Origin: Carthagonibacter metallireducens
GTDB lineage: Bacteria > Gemmatimonadota > Gemmatimonadetes > Palauibacterales > Palauibacteraceae
Length of the DNA: 64,000 bases
Assembly (NCBI GenBank): GCA_023554445.1
Contig: JAMJQQ010000036.1
Span: forward strand, 62,001-126,000
Reading direction: 5' to 3'
This document shows, in pieces, positions 25,252-33,370 of the stretch. The position numbers and the translations under genes were made by a program. Every line of letters starts with the position of its first letter. Within the stretch, counting starts at the first letter, position 1. The notes beneath the pieces are model-generated. The model was not told the origin of the DNA. It was given only the letters and a program-made list of their open reading frames with translations, and searched no databases.

Positions 25252-26009
25252 CCCTCTACCTCCTTCATCAACCTGTAGTTAGTGAGGTCGAGGTGAAGCG
25301 GTGTCACGGACGCGAAACCGGCACGGACTGCGCGGAAATCCGAGTCATCCCTTCCGCTCCAGCTGGAGACGCCACCGCCGATCCAGAAGTACTCGCGTCC
25401 GGAGGGGTCTTCTCTTCGTGTGAGGGAGTCCGAGTAGACCCGGCGGCCGAGCGTAGTGATCCGGGCGCCCTTGATCTCCTCGGCGGGGATATCCGGGAGA
25501 TTGATATTGAAGAAGGTCTCATCCGGGAAGTCGGTCCGCTCCACCAGCCCACGGAGCAGACGGGCGAGGATCTCGACGAATCCCTCGAGGTTGTCGGACG
25601 ATCGGCTCGACAGAGAGACCGCCACCGAGGGGATTCCGAGAATCGTTCCCTCCATGGCGGCGGCTACCGTGCCCGAGTAGAGGACGTCCTCTCCCATATT
25701 CGGCCCGTGATTGACGCCCGAGAATACGAAGTCGGGCCGGATATCGAGCAGGCTGTTTACGGCGATCAGTACGCAGTCGGTGGGCGTGCCGTCCACGACG
25801 TGAGTGTCTTCGTCTCTGCGCGTGACGCGCAGCGGACGATTGACTGTCAGAGAATGACTCGTCGCGCTCTGCTCCCGATCGGGGGCTACCACGACCACCG
25901 AACCGATTCGGCGTGCAGCCTCGGTCAGGACACCGAGTCCGGGAGCATGGATCCCATCGTCATTTGTGCAGAGAATGTTGGGTCGCCGGTTCGGCGGCGG
26001 CTGGCTCAC
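25233..26009 (-). CDS. surE: 5'/3'-nucleotidase SurE
   Basis: SurE is a metal-dependent nucleoside monophosphate phosphatase linked to stationary-phase survival. The 258-residue protein has the metal motif LCTNDDGIHAPG near residues 13-24, SATSHSLT, DGTPTDCVLIA and VFSGVNHGPNMGEDVLYSGTVAAAME, all family signatures. The GTG start overlaps the merR-type stop by 4 bases and its 3' end overlaps pcm. Confidence 0.95.
   Translation of the reverse strand: MSQPPPNRRPNILCTNDDGIHAPGLGVLTEAARRIGSVVVVAPDREQSATSHSLTVNRPLRVTRRDEDTHVVDGTPTDCVLIAVNSLLDIRPDFVFSGVNHGPNMGEDVLYSGTVAAAMEGTILGIPSVAVSLSSRSSDNLEGFVEILARLLRGLVERTDFPDETFFNINLPDIPAEEIKGARITTLGRRVYSDSLTRREDPSGREYFWIGGGVSSWSGRDDSDFRAVRAGFASVTPLHLDLTNYRLMKEVEGWSLPI
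25258..25265 (-). promoter_or_regulatory. Strong Shine-Dalgarno site deciding the pcm start
   Basis: AAGGAGGT on the minus strand lies 6 bases before a TTG at 25251 and 21 bases before the in-frame ATG at 25236. The spacing supports TTG as the pcm start. The site is inside the end of surE, so the two genes are likely coupled. Confidence 0.7.
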
Positions 26010-26356
26010 GTGTCGAGCAACTCCACCAGGGCATCGGCTTCCCTGCGCAGCTGGCGCACCGTCTCGTTTTCCCAGGCGACCCTGGCGGCACGGGACAACT
26101 TCCCTTCCTTGCGCAGCTGGTCGAGTTTGTGCCGGGCCCCTTCGATCGTGTACTTCTCGTTGTAGAGGAGGTGCTGGAGCAGGTGCACCAGCTTGATCTC
26201 CTTGCGACGGTATACCCGATTTCCCGCGCGATTCTTCGTGGGGCGCAGGGCCGGAAACTGTGACTCCCAGTAGCGAAGGACATGTGGCTTGAGTCCCGTC
26301 AGGGAGCAGACCTCACCGATCGAGTAGTATTCTTTCGGCGCGATTCGCTGATCCAC
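26006..26356 (-). CDS. MerR family transcriptional regulator
   Basis: This 116-residue protein has an N-terminal MerR-type winged helix (YYSIGEVCSLTGLKPHVLRYWESQFP, residues about 10-35, then RVYRRKEI) and a short helical tail for dimerisation. It lacks the C-terminal cysteines of metal-sensing MerR proteins and any large effector domain, so it is a short MerR regulator of unknown signal. It starts with GTG 5 bases after gpsA and overlaps surE. A similar small MerR-type protein next to housekeeping genes is common, and its target cannot be read from this sequence. Confidence 0.8.
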   Translation of the reverse strand: MDQRIAPKEYYSIGEVCSLTGLKPHVLRYWESQFPALRPTKNRAGNRVYRRKEIKLVHLLQHLLYNEKYTIEGARHKLDQLRKEGKLSRAARVAWENETVRQLRREADALVELLDT

Positions 26357-26361
26357 TCGAT

Positions 26362-27378
26362 TCAGCTCCAGCGTTCGGGCTTCGGCTCGCGAGCCATGAG
26401 GCGCGCCAGCGCCATCCTCGGCTCGACGTCTTCGTACAGGATGGAGTATACGGCCTCCGATATGGGCATTTCCACCCCGTGTCGCACCGCGAGATCCACC
26501 GCGGCTCGCGTCGTCCGCACACCCTCGGCCACCGACCGCATGCCGGAGAGCACTTCTTCGAGCTTCCGCCCCCTTCCGATCTCGATTCCGACTGTCCGAT
26601 TCCGGCTCAAATCACCGGTGCAGGTGAGGATCAGATCGCCCACGCCCGCGAGACCCGCCAGCGTCTCGGGCTCGCCGCCCAGCTTGTGTGTCAGCCGGCG
26701 GATCTCCGCCAGGCTTCGAGTCAGCAGCGCCGCCCTGGCGTTGTGTCCGAGGCCCAGTCCGTCGCTGATCCCTGCGGCCAGTGCGATGACGTTCTTGAGC
26801 GCGCCTCCCAGCTCGGTTCCGATCACATCGCTCTGCGTGTAAAGTCGGAAGTGCTCGTTCTGAAACAGCTCCTGGGTGGCGATGGCCATTTCCTCGCTGC
26901 GAGATGCGAGGGTGACCGCTGTCGGTCGCTGACGGGCGAGCTCGGCCGCGAAGCTCGGTCCGGAGAGAACCACACAACCCTCGGCGACTTCGCCGCCGAG
27001 TACCTGGAGCAGTACCTCGCTCATCCGGAGGTCCGTCTCGAGCTCGAGTCCTTTTGACGCACTGACGAGCAGAAACGGGTCCGTCGGCAGGCAGGAACGG
27101 GCCCGTTCCATGGTTGCGCGGACGAATTCCGACGGACTGACCGAGACGACTACCTCGGCGCGGTCGAGCACCTCGGCCAGGTCGGGGGACGCCTCCAGTC
27201 GCGGATCGAGCTCGACTCCGGGGAGATAAGCTTCATTCCGGTGTTGTTCACGAATCGCATCGGCCACTTCGATCTCGTGGGACCAGAGACGGACAGCATG
27301 TCCGTTGCGCGACAGGCAGTCGGCCAGCGCGGTGCCCCAGCTGCCCGCTCCAATCACCCCGATTCTCCGACTGCTCAC
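26362..27378 (-). CDS. gpsA: Glycerol-3-phosphate dehydrogenase [NAD(P)+]
   Basis: GpsA reduces dihydroxyacetone phosphate to sn-glycerol 3-phosphate, the backbone of phospholipids. The 338-residue protein has the nucleotide motif IGAGSWGTALA near residues 9-19, SASKGLE near 106, SGPSFA near 143, the catalytic lysine in GGALKNVIALAAGISDGLG, and RNRTVGIEIGRG. Its GTG start overlaps the plsY stop; PlsY uses its product, so the two form a functional pair. Confidence 0.96.
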   Translation of the reverse strand: MSSRRIGVIGAGSWGTALADCLSRNGHAVRLWSHEIEVADAIREQHRNEAYLPGVELDPRLEASPDLAEVLDRAEVVVSVSPSEFVRATMERARSCLPTDPFLLVSASKGLELETDLRMSEVLLQVLGGEVAEGCVVLSGPSFAAELARQRPTAVTLASRSEEMAIATQELFQNEHFRLYTQSDVIGTELGGALKNVIALAAGISDGLGLGHNARAALLTRSLAEIRRLTHKLGGEPETLAGLAGVGDLILTCTGDLSRNRTVGIEIGRGRKLEEVLSGMRSVAEGVRTTRAAVDLAVRHGVEMPISEAVYSILYEDVEPRMALARLMAREPKPERWS

Positions 27379-28013
27379 GTTCCGTTCTCCTTCCGCGAGG
27401 CCGATCGGTCCGCGCCGAATTTATGCTCCTCACCGCGGGCGATGCGTACAAGATTACTACGATGTGTCCACCAGACGAACAGCGCGACGCCGGCACAGAA
27501 CAGGGTCGTGGACCATGGCGCGTCGGTGATGGCCGCCGCCACCGGGACCACGGTAGCAGCCGCCAGAGAAGCCACCGAGACCGTGCGGGTCAGGGCGACC
27601 ATGCCGATCCAGACCAGCGTCGCGACCAGAGCAGCGAACGGAGCCAGAGCGATCAGAACGCCCGCTCCGGTGGCGACTCCCTTCCCGCCACGGAACTTCA
27701 GCCAGACAGGCCACACGTGCCCCACGATCGCGAGCAGCCCGTATGCGAGAGCGAGCTCCCCGACGCCCGACCCATCCCATTGCGGGAAGAATGCGGCCGG
27801 TACGTATCCCTTCGTGATGTCGACGACAATGACGGGCAGCCCTCCCCGGGCACCGAGCACGCGGTAGGCGTTCGTTCCACCCAGGTTGCCGCTCCCCTTC
27901 TCTCTCAGGTCGATACCGAAGGCGCGGCCGACCAGCCACGCGGTCGGAATGGACCCGACCAGGTACGCGAGCAGAGCCCACGGGAGGAAGCCGGTCAACA
28001 TCGCATCCGACAT
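27375..28013 (-). CDS. plsY: Acyl-phosphate:glycerol-3-phosphate acyltransferase
   Basis: PlsY adds the first acyl chain to glycerol 3-phosphate at the inner membrane. The 212-residue, multi-pass protein has the three family motifs: GSIPTAWLVGR near residue 20 and EKGSGNLGGTNAYRVLG near 37-53, the central HVWPVWLKFRGGKGVATG, and the third-loop region. I chose the ATG at 28013 because upstream sequence overlaps der. PlsY needs acyl-phosphate made by PlsX; plsX is not in this window. Confidence 0.94.
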   Translation of the reverse strand: MSDAMLTGFLPWALLAYLVGSIPTAWLVGRAFGIDLREKGSGNLGGTNAYRVLGARGGLPVIVVDITKGYVPAAFFPQWDGSGVGELALAYGLLAIVGHVWPVWLKFRGGKGVATGAGVLIALAPFAALVATLVWIGMVALTRTVSVASLAAATVVPVAAAITDAPWSTTLFCAGVALFVWWTHRSNLVRIARGEEHKFGADRSASRKENGT

Positions 28014-28038
28014 CCGGTTCGGGCCCCTCGACTGGTCA

Positions 28039-29406
28039 TCAACGGTCTTCCGGCCGTCGCTGGCGCGCCAGCAGTCGCAGGGGAGAGCCCTCGAAGCTCC
28101 ATGCCCGTCGGAAGCCGTTCGAGAGAAAGCGCAGGTAGCTCTCCTGCAGGTCGCGCGGTCGATTCGCGAACAGGACGAACTCGGGCGGCTCGGTCGAAAC
28201 CTGACTGGCGTAGTAGATTCGTACGTCGCCACGTGGGCCCTGCGGGGGCTGCTTTCGCGCCAGCAACGCGCCCAGAATCCGGTTCACCTCGGCGGTCGGG
28301 ATCCGCTTCTGCCGTTCTTCCTGAACCGTCCGGGCGAGCTCGAGGACCTTCCGGACGCGCTTACCCGTCAACGCCGAGATGGTGATGATCGGAACGAAAC
28401 GCAGGAACGGGGCTCGCTCGCGAAGCTCCTTTTCGAAAGCCGCCACCACATCCGGCCCTCGGTCCTCGATGAGGTCCCACTTGTTGACGACCAGGACAAG
28501 TCCGCATCCCGCCTTCCAGGCATCTTCTCCGATCCGGAAGTCCTGGTTCGTGAGGCCCGTCCTCGCATCGGCGATCAGCAGGCAGACGTCGGCCCGCTGA
28601 ATCGCCGCGGTCGCCCGCAACCGGCTGTAGAACTCGATTTCGTCATCCACGCGGGAGCGACGTCGCAGTCCGGCCGTGTCGACGAGGCAGATTCGTTTCC
28701 CGTCGAATTCGAGCCACGTGTCGATCGCGTCCCGCGTAGTGCCGGCCTCGTCGTGGACCAGAACCCGGGACTCGCCCAGCAGCGAATTGACGAAACTGGA
28801 CTTCCCCACGTTGGGCTTTCCGATCACGGCCAGCCTGAGGTCGACCTCTTCGTCTTCCGCGTCCGCCGGCTCCGGGAGCGCCTCCACGATCCGATCGAGC
28901 AGGTCACCGCTTCCACGGCCGCTCTGTGCAGACAGCGGTACGGGATCCCCGATCCCCAGCGCGTGGAACTCGTGGTGCTCGAGCGACGAAGCCAGATCGT
29001 CGAGCTTGTTGACCGCGAGCACGACGGGCCGATCCGACTTTCGAAGCAGATCTGCCACGTGATGGTCTACGGGATGGGGACCCGATCTGCCGTCGACCAC
29101 GAACAGCACGACATCGGCGTGATCCACCGCCGCCATGACCTGCTCGCGGACCTGGCGGTCCAGCGGACGCTCCGCCACATCCAGAATTCCACCCGTATCG
29201 GCGAGCAGGAACGGGTGGCCGTTCCAGTCGGCCTCGGCGAACTGGCGGTCACGCGTCACACCCTCCTGCTCCGAAACGATGGCAATGCGTCCGCCGACGA
29301 TCCGGTTGAACAGCGTGGACTTGCCGACGTTCGGCCGCCCGACGATCGCTACCGTCGGAAGCCCGGCATGTCTCGTAGAACGTCCGTTACGTGCTCCGAC
29401 GGCCAT
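28039..29406 (-). CDS. der: GTPase Der (EngA), ribosome assembly
   Basis: Der is a tandem-GTPase factor for 50S subunit assembly. The 455-residue protein has two G domains, with P-loops GRPNVGKST near residues 23-31 and GKPNVGKSS near 198-206, DTGG and DTAG switch motifs, NKLD and NKWD specificity motifs, and a C-terminal KH-like domain ending about residue 440. The ATG start lies 58 bases inside the upstream DUF512 gene; no other in-frame start fits before the first P-loop. Slight N-terminal extension compared with E. coli. Confidence 0.96.
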   Translation of the reverse strand: MAVGARNGRSTRHAGLPTVAIVGRPNVGKSTLFNRIVGGRIAIVSEQEGVTRDRQFAEADWNGHPFLLADTGGILDVAERPLDRQVREQVMAAVDHADVVLFVVDGRSGPHPVDHHVADLLRKSDRPVVLAVNKLDDLASSLEHHEFHALGIGDPVPLSAQSGRGSGDLLDRIVEALPEPADAEDEEVDLRLAVIGKPNVGKSSFVNSLLGESRVLVHDEAGTTRDAIDTWLEFDGKRICLVDTAGLRRRSRVDDEIEFYSRLRATAAIQRADVCLLIADARTGLTNQDFRIGEDAWKAGCGLVLVVNKWDLIEDRGPDVVAAFEKELRERAPFLRFVPIITISALTGKRVRKVLELARTVQEERQKRIPTAEVNRILGALLARKQPPQGPRGDVRIYYASQVSTEPPEFVLFANRPRDLQESYLRFLSNGFRRAWSFEGSPLRLLARQRRPEDR

Positions 29407-30641
29407 ATCTCCATTCCCGGAAAAGCGTCACGCAGGTCAGCAAGCGTAACATCGTCGAGGAAGAGTTCATCGTCGTTGATCGCCGTTCGCGAGATCATGG
29501 CGACATCGAAGTCGGTATACGGGCCGAGGGCTCGCAGGTGGTCCTCGCCGCCCAGCAAACCGGCTGTGGTAACGAGCGGTCCAAACAGGCGATTCTCGGT
29601 CCGGGCGATTTCGACTACGGCCCCGGTGGCATCCGCAACGTCTCTGCCGATCGCGTCGAGATGTGGTGCCATGGACGTTCCCGTCACCATCACGATTCGT
29701 GTTCCCGCGAGATTCGGAAGTGAGTCCAGGTCCGCGCTGACCCGATCCCTGAGATCCGAGACCGCTCCGACGCCGTTGGCCACAAGCTCCAGGTCGTCGA
29801 AGTACTCGGCCCCGGGCAGCTCGCGCCCTGCCTGCAGAAACAGCTCGTCGGCCGCATACGCCCAGGACGTATCTCGCTCCCGCCGCGCCCTTTCCCGTGC
29901 ACGTTCGACCAGCTCGATCGTCTGGATGCACTCCGATTTCGTGAGGGGGCGGACGCCTCGATCCTGATTGTACTCGGTCAGCCCTACGGGGACGATGGAA
30001 AGCGAGAGTATCGAGTCGCCACGGGAATAGAGGTCATCGATCGTCCGCTGCAGCACGGGACCGTCGTTCAGGTCCGGACAGAGTACGACTTGCGCGTGAA
30101 TCCGGATACCGCCCTCGGCGAGCCGATCCAGGTGCTCTGCGATCCGCGCGGATCGTGGATTGCGCAGCATCGCCAGCCGAACCTGCGGGTCGGTCGCGTG
30201 CACCGAAACGTAGAGAGGTGTCAGCCGCTGCTCGAAGATCCGGGTCCAGTCCTCGTCTCGCAGGTTGGTGAGGGTGACGTAATGACCGAACATGAAGGAC
30301 AGTCGATAGTCATCGTCCTTGATGTAGAGACCCGCCCTCAGCTTCTCGATCTTCGGATTGCCCTTAACGAAGCAGAACGGACAGGCGTTGGTGCAGCGGC
30401 GGACCTTGTCCGGCTCCGGCAGCAGCCCCAGCGACTCGTCGGCCGGCTTTTCGATCTCGTAAAGAGTCTCTTCCCCGTCGGGGCTCCGGGTGAGGAGCTG
30501 CACGGACTCGGCAGCTTCGTAGAACGCCAGGTCCAGGGCGTCCCGAAGCTCACGGTCGTTGATTCGGAGGAGCTGAGTCCCCGGCCGAATGGCAAGATCC
30601 GCTCCGATCGATCCTCCGCGGACGGAGGCGACGCGGATCAT
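29349..30641 (-). CDS. DUF512 protein with PDZ-like N terminus and radical-SAM-like cysteine motif
   Basis: This 430-residue protein belongs to the DUF512 group: an N-terminal PDZ-like domain (about 1-65), a CxxxCxxC motif at Cys83, Cys87 and Cys90 (CTNACPFC) in a radical-SAM-like TIM barrel (about 75-300), and the DUF512 domain to the C terminus. The cysteine spacing is that of 4Fe-4S radical SAM enzymes. The reaction and substrate are unknown to me. It precedes and overlaps der, as in many bacteria, hinting at a link to ribosome or GTPase function. A strong hairpin just upstream suggests it starts a new transcript. Confidence 0.82.
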   Translation of the reverse strand: MIRVASVRGGSIGADLAIRPGTQLLRINDRELRDALDLAFYEAAESVQLLTRSPDGEETLYEIEKPADESLGLLPEPDKVRRCTNACPFCFVKGNPKIEKLRAGLYIKDDDYRLSFMFGHYVTLTNLRDEDWTRIFEQRLTPLYVSVHATDPQVRLAMLRNPRSARIAEHLDRLAEGGIRIHAQVVLCPDLNDGPVLQRTIDDLYSRGDSILSLSIVPVGLTEYNQDRGVRPLTKSECIQTIELVERARERARRERDTSWAYAADELFLQAGRELPGAEYFDDLELVANGVGAVSDLRDRVSADLDSLPNLAGTRIVMVTGTSMAPHLDAIGRDVADATGAVVEIARTENRLFGPLVTTAGLLGGEDHLRALGPYTDFDVAMISRTAINDDELFLDDVTLADLRDAFPGMEIWPSEHVTDVLRDMPGFRR

Positions 30642-30668
30642 CAGAGACCGAGTGGAATCGAAGCGAAG

Positions 30669-30706
30669 GAGGGCGGCGACTGACCCCGGTCATCGTCGCC
30701 GCCCTC
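30669..30706 (-). terminator. Strong hairpin, probable terminator of the TPR gene
   Basis: A perfect 12-base inverted repeat (GAGGGCGGCGAC at 30669-30680 and its complement at 30695-30706) encloses a second 5-base stem (TGACC/GGTCA at 30681-30692). It lies 24 bases after the stop codon of the minus-strand TPR gene and before DUF512. The minus-strand sequence after it is CTTCGCTTCG, with only a weak T content, so it may act as a terminator or as an RNA-stabilising 3' end. Confidence 0.6.
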
Positions 30707-30729
30707 ACCCCATGAATGGCCCGCGGGCT

Positions 30730-32076
30730 CTATGAACCCGCCTTGTCGTATCGGAAGCCCAGGATCGGCGTGTCGCTCTGGACCTGGATCTGGAATCCCG
30801 AGGCCTCGCCCGCCGCAGGCAGCGTAAGGGTCAGGGGCTCGGTGACGGCTACCTGGCCGCCCTCCGAAAGGAAGTGGACCGGAATCGTCACCTCGCTGCC
30901 GCCGGTCCCGCTCGTGTTCATTACCGTACCGTCGATGGAATAGGTTCCCTCGGCCACCGGACCGAGCTGCGCGCGCAGAAACTCGAAAGTCATCCCCTCT
31001 CGTGCTTCGAGGGTTTCGAGCGCCCCGTCTTCGTCCCCGGTCTCGGTCCTGGCATTGGCCAGAAGGTTGTAGTTGACCTTCTCGTACGGATACCGCATGA
31101 CCAGGGTATCCGCGAGCGGCTCGAGCTCATCGAAGCGCTCTGCCTGGTAATAGGAGTTCGCCAGGTTCTCCAGCGTTTCCTTGTTGAGGGGCTGCAACTC
31201 ATGCGCCTTGTGGAACGCCAGGGCCGCCTCCTCGAAGTTCTGCGCACGGTAGAGGCCGATCCCGACCTGCGACCACTGGAGGAAGTTCAGATCGTCCCGG
31301 TCGAGCAGGCTGGTGAATATGGCTTGCGCCTCGTCGTCGGATCCCGCGTCGAGCAGGGCGATCGCGTAGTTCAGCCGTCCGAGGATGTCCTCCGGATGGT
31401 TCGCCGAATAGTCGGAGTAGATCTGGAGCGCCTCGGCATCGCGTCCCTCGGCTCGCATGAGCTCCGCGAGATTGATGCTGGCGACTCGCACCATCTCTTC
31501 TTCCCCACCGGACTCCAGAGCCTCCTGGTACATCTCGATGGCTCGGCTGGTCTCACCGCGGCTCTGGTAGATGGAAGCGATGTTATTCATCGAGCGGGAA
31601 TCGGTGTAGATCTGGTTCGCCTGCTCGAATGCAGCCAGGGCGCCGTCCTCGTCACCGGCGGCAAGCTTCTCGATTCCGCTGTTGTAGAGCGGTACCCAGG
31701 CGTTGAAGCGCATTTCGAGAGCCTGATCGCTGCACTGCGGCGCAGACTCCACGAGCATGTTGAGGGAAGAGTCGGCCCCGACGTAGTCGCGAAGACCGAG
31801 ATACGATCTGGCCGCGAGCAGGTGCGTTCGCGGCTCGACCGGTGGGTCTGCGTACGACTCTGCCAGCTTCTCGAGCGCACGATTGTAGCGCTCCGGCTTC
31901 GTCTGGGGGTCGTCCTTCCGGCTCGCCCAGGTCAGCTCCAGTTCGGCGCCCCTGGTGTGGGCATCGCCGCCCTCGACGCAGTCTTCCTGAGCCACCGCGG
32001 CCGTCGGCACTGCCAGAGGCGCGAGAAGCGCGAGTGAGAATGCCACGCCGACATACTTGAAGTAGTTTCTCATCAT
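30730..32076 (-). CDS. Secreted tetratricopeptide repeat protein
   Basis: This 448-residue protein starts with a signal peptide (hydrophobic core about 8-22, cut likely after AVAQ near residue 30) and contains at least six TPR-like helix pairs between residues 60 and 370, for example MNNIASIYQSRGETSRAIEMY and ALAFHKAHELQPLNKETLENLANSYY. A C-terminal beta-rich domain (about 375-448) follows. It has no recognised specific function; TPR proteins usually act as scaffolds for envelope complexes. It stands alone, with gaps of 133 and 88 bases on either side, and is probably its own transcription unit. Confidence 0.72.
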   Translation of the reverse strand: MMRNYFKYVGVAFSLALLAPLAVPTAAVAQEDCVEGGDAHTRGAELELTWASRKDDPQTKPERYNRALEKLAESYADPPVEPRTHLLAARSYLGLRDYVGADSSLNMLVESAPQCSDQALEMRFNAWVPLYNSGIEKLAAGDEDGALAAFEQANQIYTDSRSMNNIASIYQSRGETSRAIEMYQEALESGGEEEMVRVASINLAELMRAEGRDAEALQIYSDYSANHPEDILGRLNYAIALLDAGSDDEAQAIFTSLLDRDDLNFLQWSQVGIGLYRAQNFEEAALAFHKAHELQPLNKETLENLANSYYQAERFDELEPLADTLVMRYPYEKVNYNLLANARTETGDEDGALETLEAREGMTFEFLRAQLGPVAEGTYSIDGTVMNTSGTGGSEVTIPVHFLSEGGQVAVTEPLTLTLPAAGEASGFQIQVQSDTPILGFRYDKAGS

Positions 32077-32209
32077 TGGTACGGAAGTCCTTGTTCAGTT
32101 ACGAAATACGCGCCAAACTCGCCTCGCCCGGGCCGATCCTGATGCGGTCGAAACGATCCCCTATCCTGTCACGTTTCTTCGGGTGTGTGCAACCCTCAGG
32201 ATGATACGC

Positions 32210-33370
32210 TCAATAGTTCTGCAGGTTTCCCGTGTTGAACAGCACTACGGTCTCGCCCTCACGAATCTGTCCCGCGGCCCTGAGCGCGCGAGCTGCGGCC
32301 AGAACGGCGCCACCTTCGATGCAGGCGTTGATTCCCTCGGTGCGCTGGAGTCTCAGCGTCTCCTGCTGCATCCGGTCGTCCGACACGGCGATCGCGCCAC
32401 CATCGGTATCTCTGATGGCCCGCAGGATGAGGCGGTCGCCCCGGGCGCGCGGCACGCGCAGGCCCCAGGCCTCCGTATGGGCGTCCTGCCAGGGCTCTGC
32501 CACCTGCTGACCCGACAGCCACGCTCTGACGATCGGTGCGCACCCTTCCCCCTGGACGGCATAAAGGCGCGTCTCCGGGTTCGTGATCAGTCCGATTGCG
32601 GCCAGTTCCTCCAGAGCTTTCCAGGTTCCGATCAGACCGGTTCCTCCACCGGTGGGATAGACGACCGCGTCCGGAGGTTGCCACTCGAGCGCTTCGAGGA
32701 TTTCGAGCGCCATCGTCTTCTTTCCTTCGATCCGGTATGGTTCGCGCAGCGTGGATAAATCGAACGCCCCGGTGCGGGACGCGTCCTCCGCCGCCAGCGC
32801 TCCACAATCCGTGATCAGTCCATCGACAGCCGTGACCTCCGCGCCGAAGGCACGGCAGCGGACCTGGACGCCGGGAGGTGTGTCCTCGGGCAGGAAGATG
32901 CGCGCTGGGACTCCGGCACGTGCCGCGTACGCCGCGAGCGCAGCACCCGCGTTGCCTGCGCTCGGAATCACGAATTCGCGCGCCCCGTCATGCACGGCTC
33001 GCGTCAATGCGGCTGCGAGGCCACGATCCTTGAAACTCCCCGTGGGGTTGCGGCCTTCGTCTTTCATGAGGAGTCGGAGGCCCAGGTCCTCTCCCAAACG
33101 GAGCAGAGGCAGAAGTGGAGTGTCTCCCTCTCCGAGGCTGATCGGTACCTCTCCTTGCCGTAACGGGAGGATCTCTCTGAATCGCCACATGCCTCGCGGA
33201 CGATCGGCCCATCTCGCTGCGACGTCGGGTCCCAACTCCGCTACCTCGGGATACCGGACCAGCTGCGGACCGCCGCAGATCGTGCAGAGCGAAGCCAGCG
33301 GAGATGCATCAGAAGAGGCCCCGCAGACACCGCATTCCAGCCTGAACCCGGGGTCAGCTTCGATTGCCAC
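32210..33370 (-). CDS. thrC: Threonine synthase
   Basis: This 386-residue PLP enzyme is read as threonine synthase, which converts O-phosphohomoserine to threonine. It has an N-terminal zinc ribbon (Cys13, Cys16, Cys29, Cys32), GEGDTPLLPLLRLGEDLG, the PLP lysine Lys114 in NPTGSFKDRG, PSAGNAGAALAAYAARAG, and the phosphate loop PTGGGTGLIG. The long zinc-ribbon form is typical of bacterial and archaeal ThrC of this class; another fold-type II enzyme cannot be fully excluded. The GTG start overlaps uvrC by 17 bases. Confidence 0.88.
   Translation of the reverse strand: MAIEADPGFRLECGVCGASSDASPLASLCTICGGPQLVRYPEVAELGPDVAARWADRPRGMWRFREILPLRQGEVPISLGEGDTPLLPLLRLGEDLGLRLLMKDEGRNPTGSFKDRGLAAALTRAVHDGAREFVIPSAGNAGAALAAYAARAGVPARIFLPEDTPPGVQVRCRAFGAEVTAVDGLITDCGALAAEDASRTGAFDLSTLREPYRIEGKKTMALEILEALEWQPPDAVVYPTGGGTGLIGTWKALEELAAIGLITNPETRLYAVQGEGCAPIVRAWLSGQQVAEPWQDAHTEAWGLRVPRARGDRLILRAIRDTDGGAIAVSDDRMQQETLRLQRTEGINACIEGGAVLAAARALRAAGQIREGETVVLFNTGNLQNY

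Noticed and set aside
27886..29967. A 693-residue plus-strand open frame
   Set aside because: It is antisense to plsY, der and DUF512, which have complete motifs. Long antisense frames are expected in GC-rich coding DNA.
32077..32209. Promoter or sigma-54 site upstream of the secreted TPR gene
   Set aside because: A promoter is likely here because the gene stands alone, but I could find no convincing -35/-10 or -24/-12 pair; the best TTGCAC-like hexamer has no good partner.
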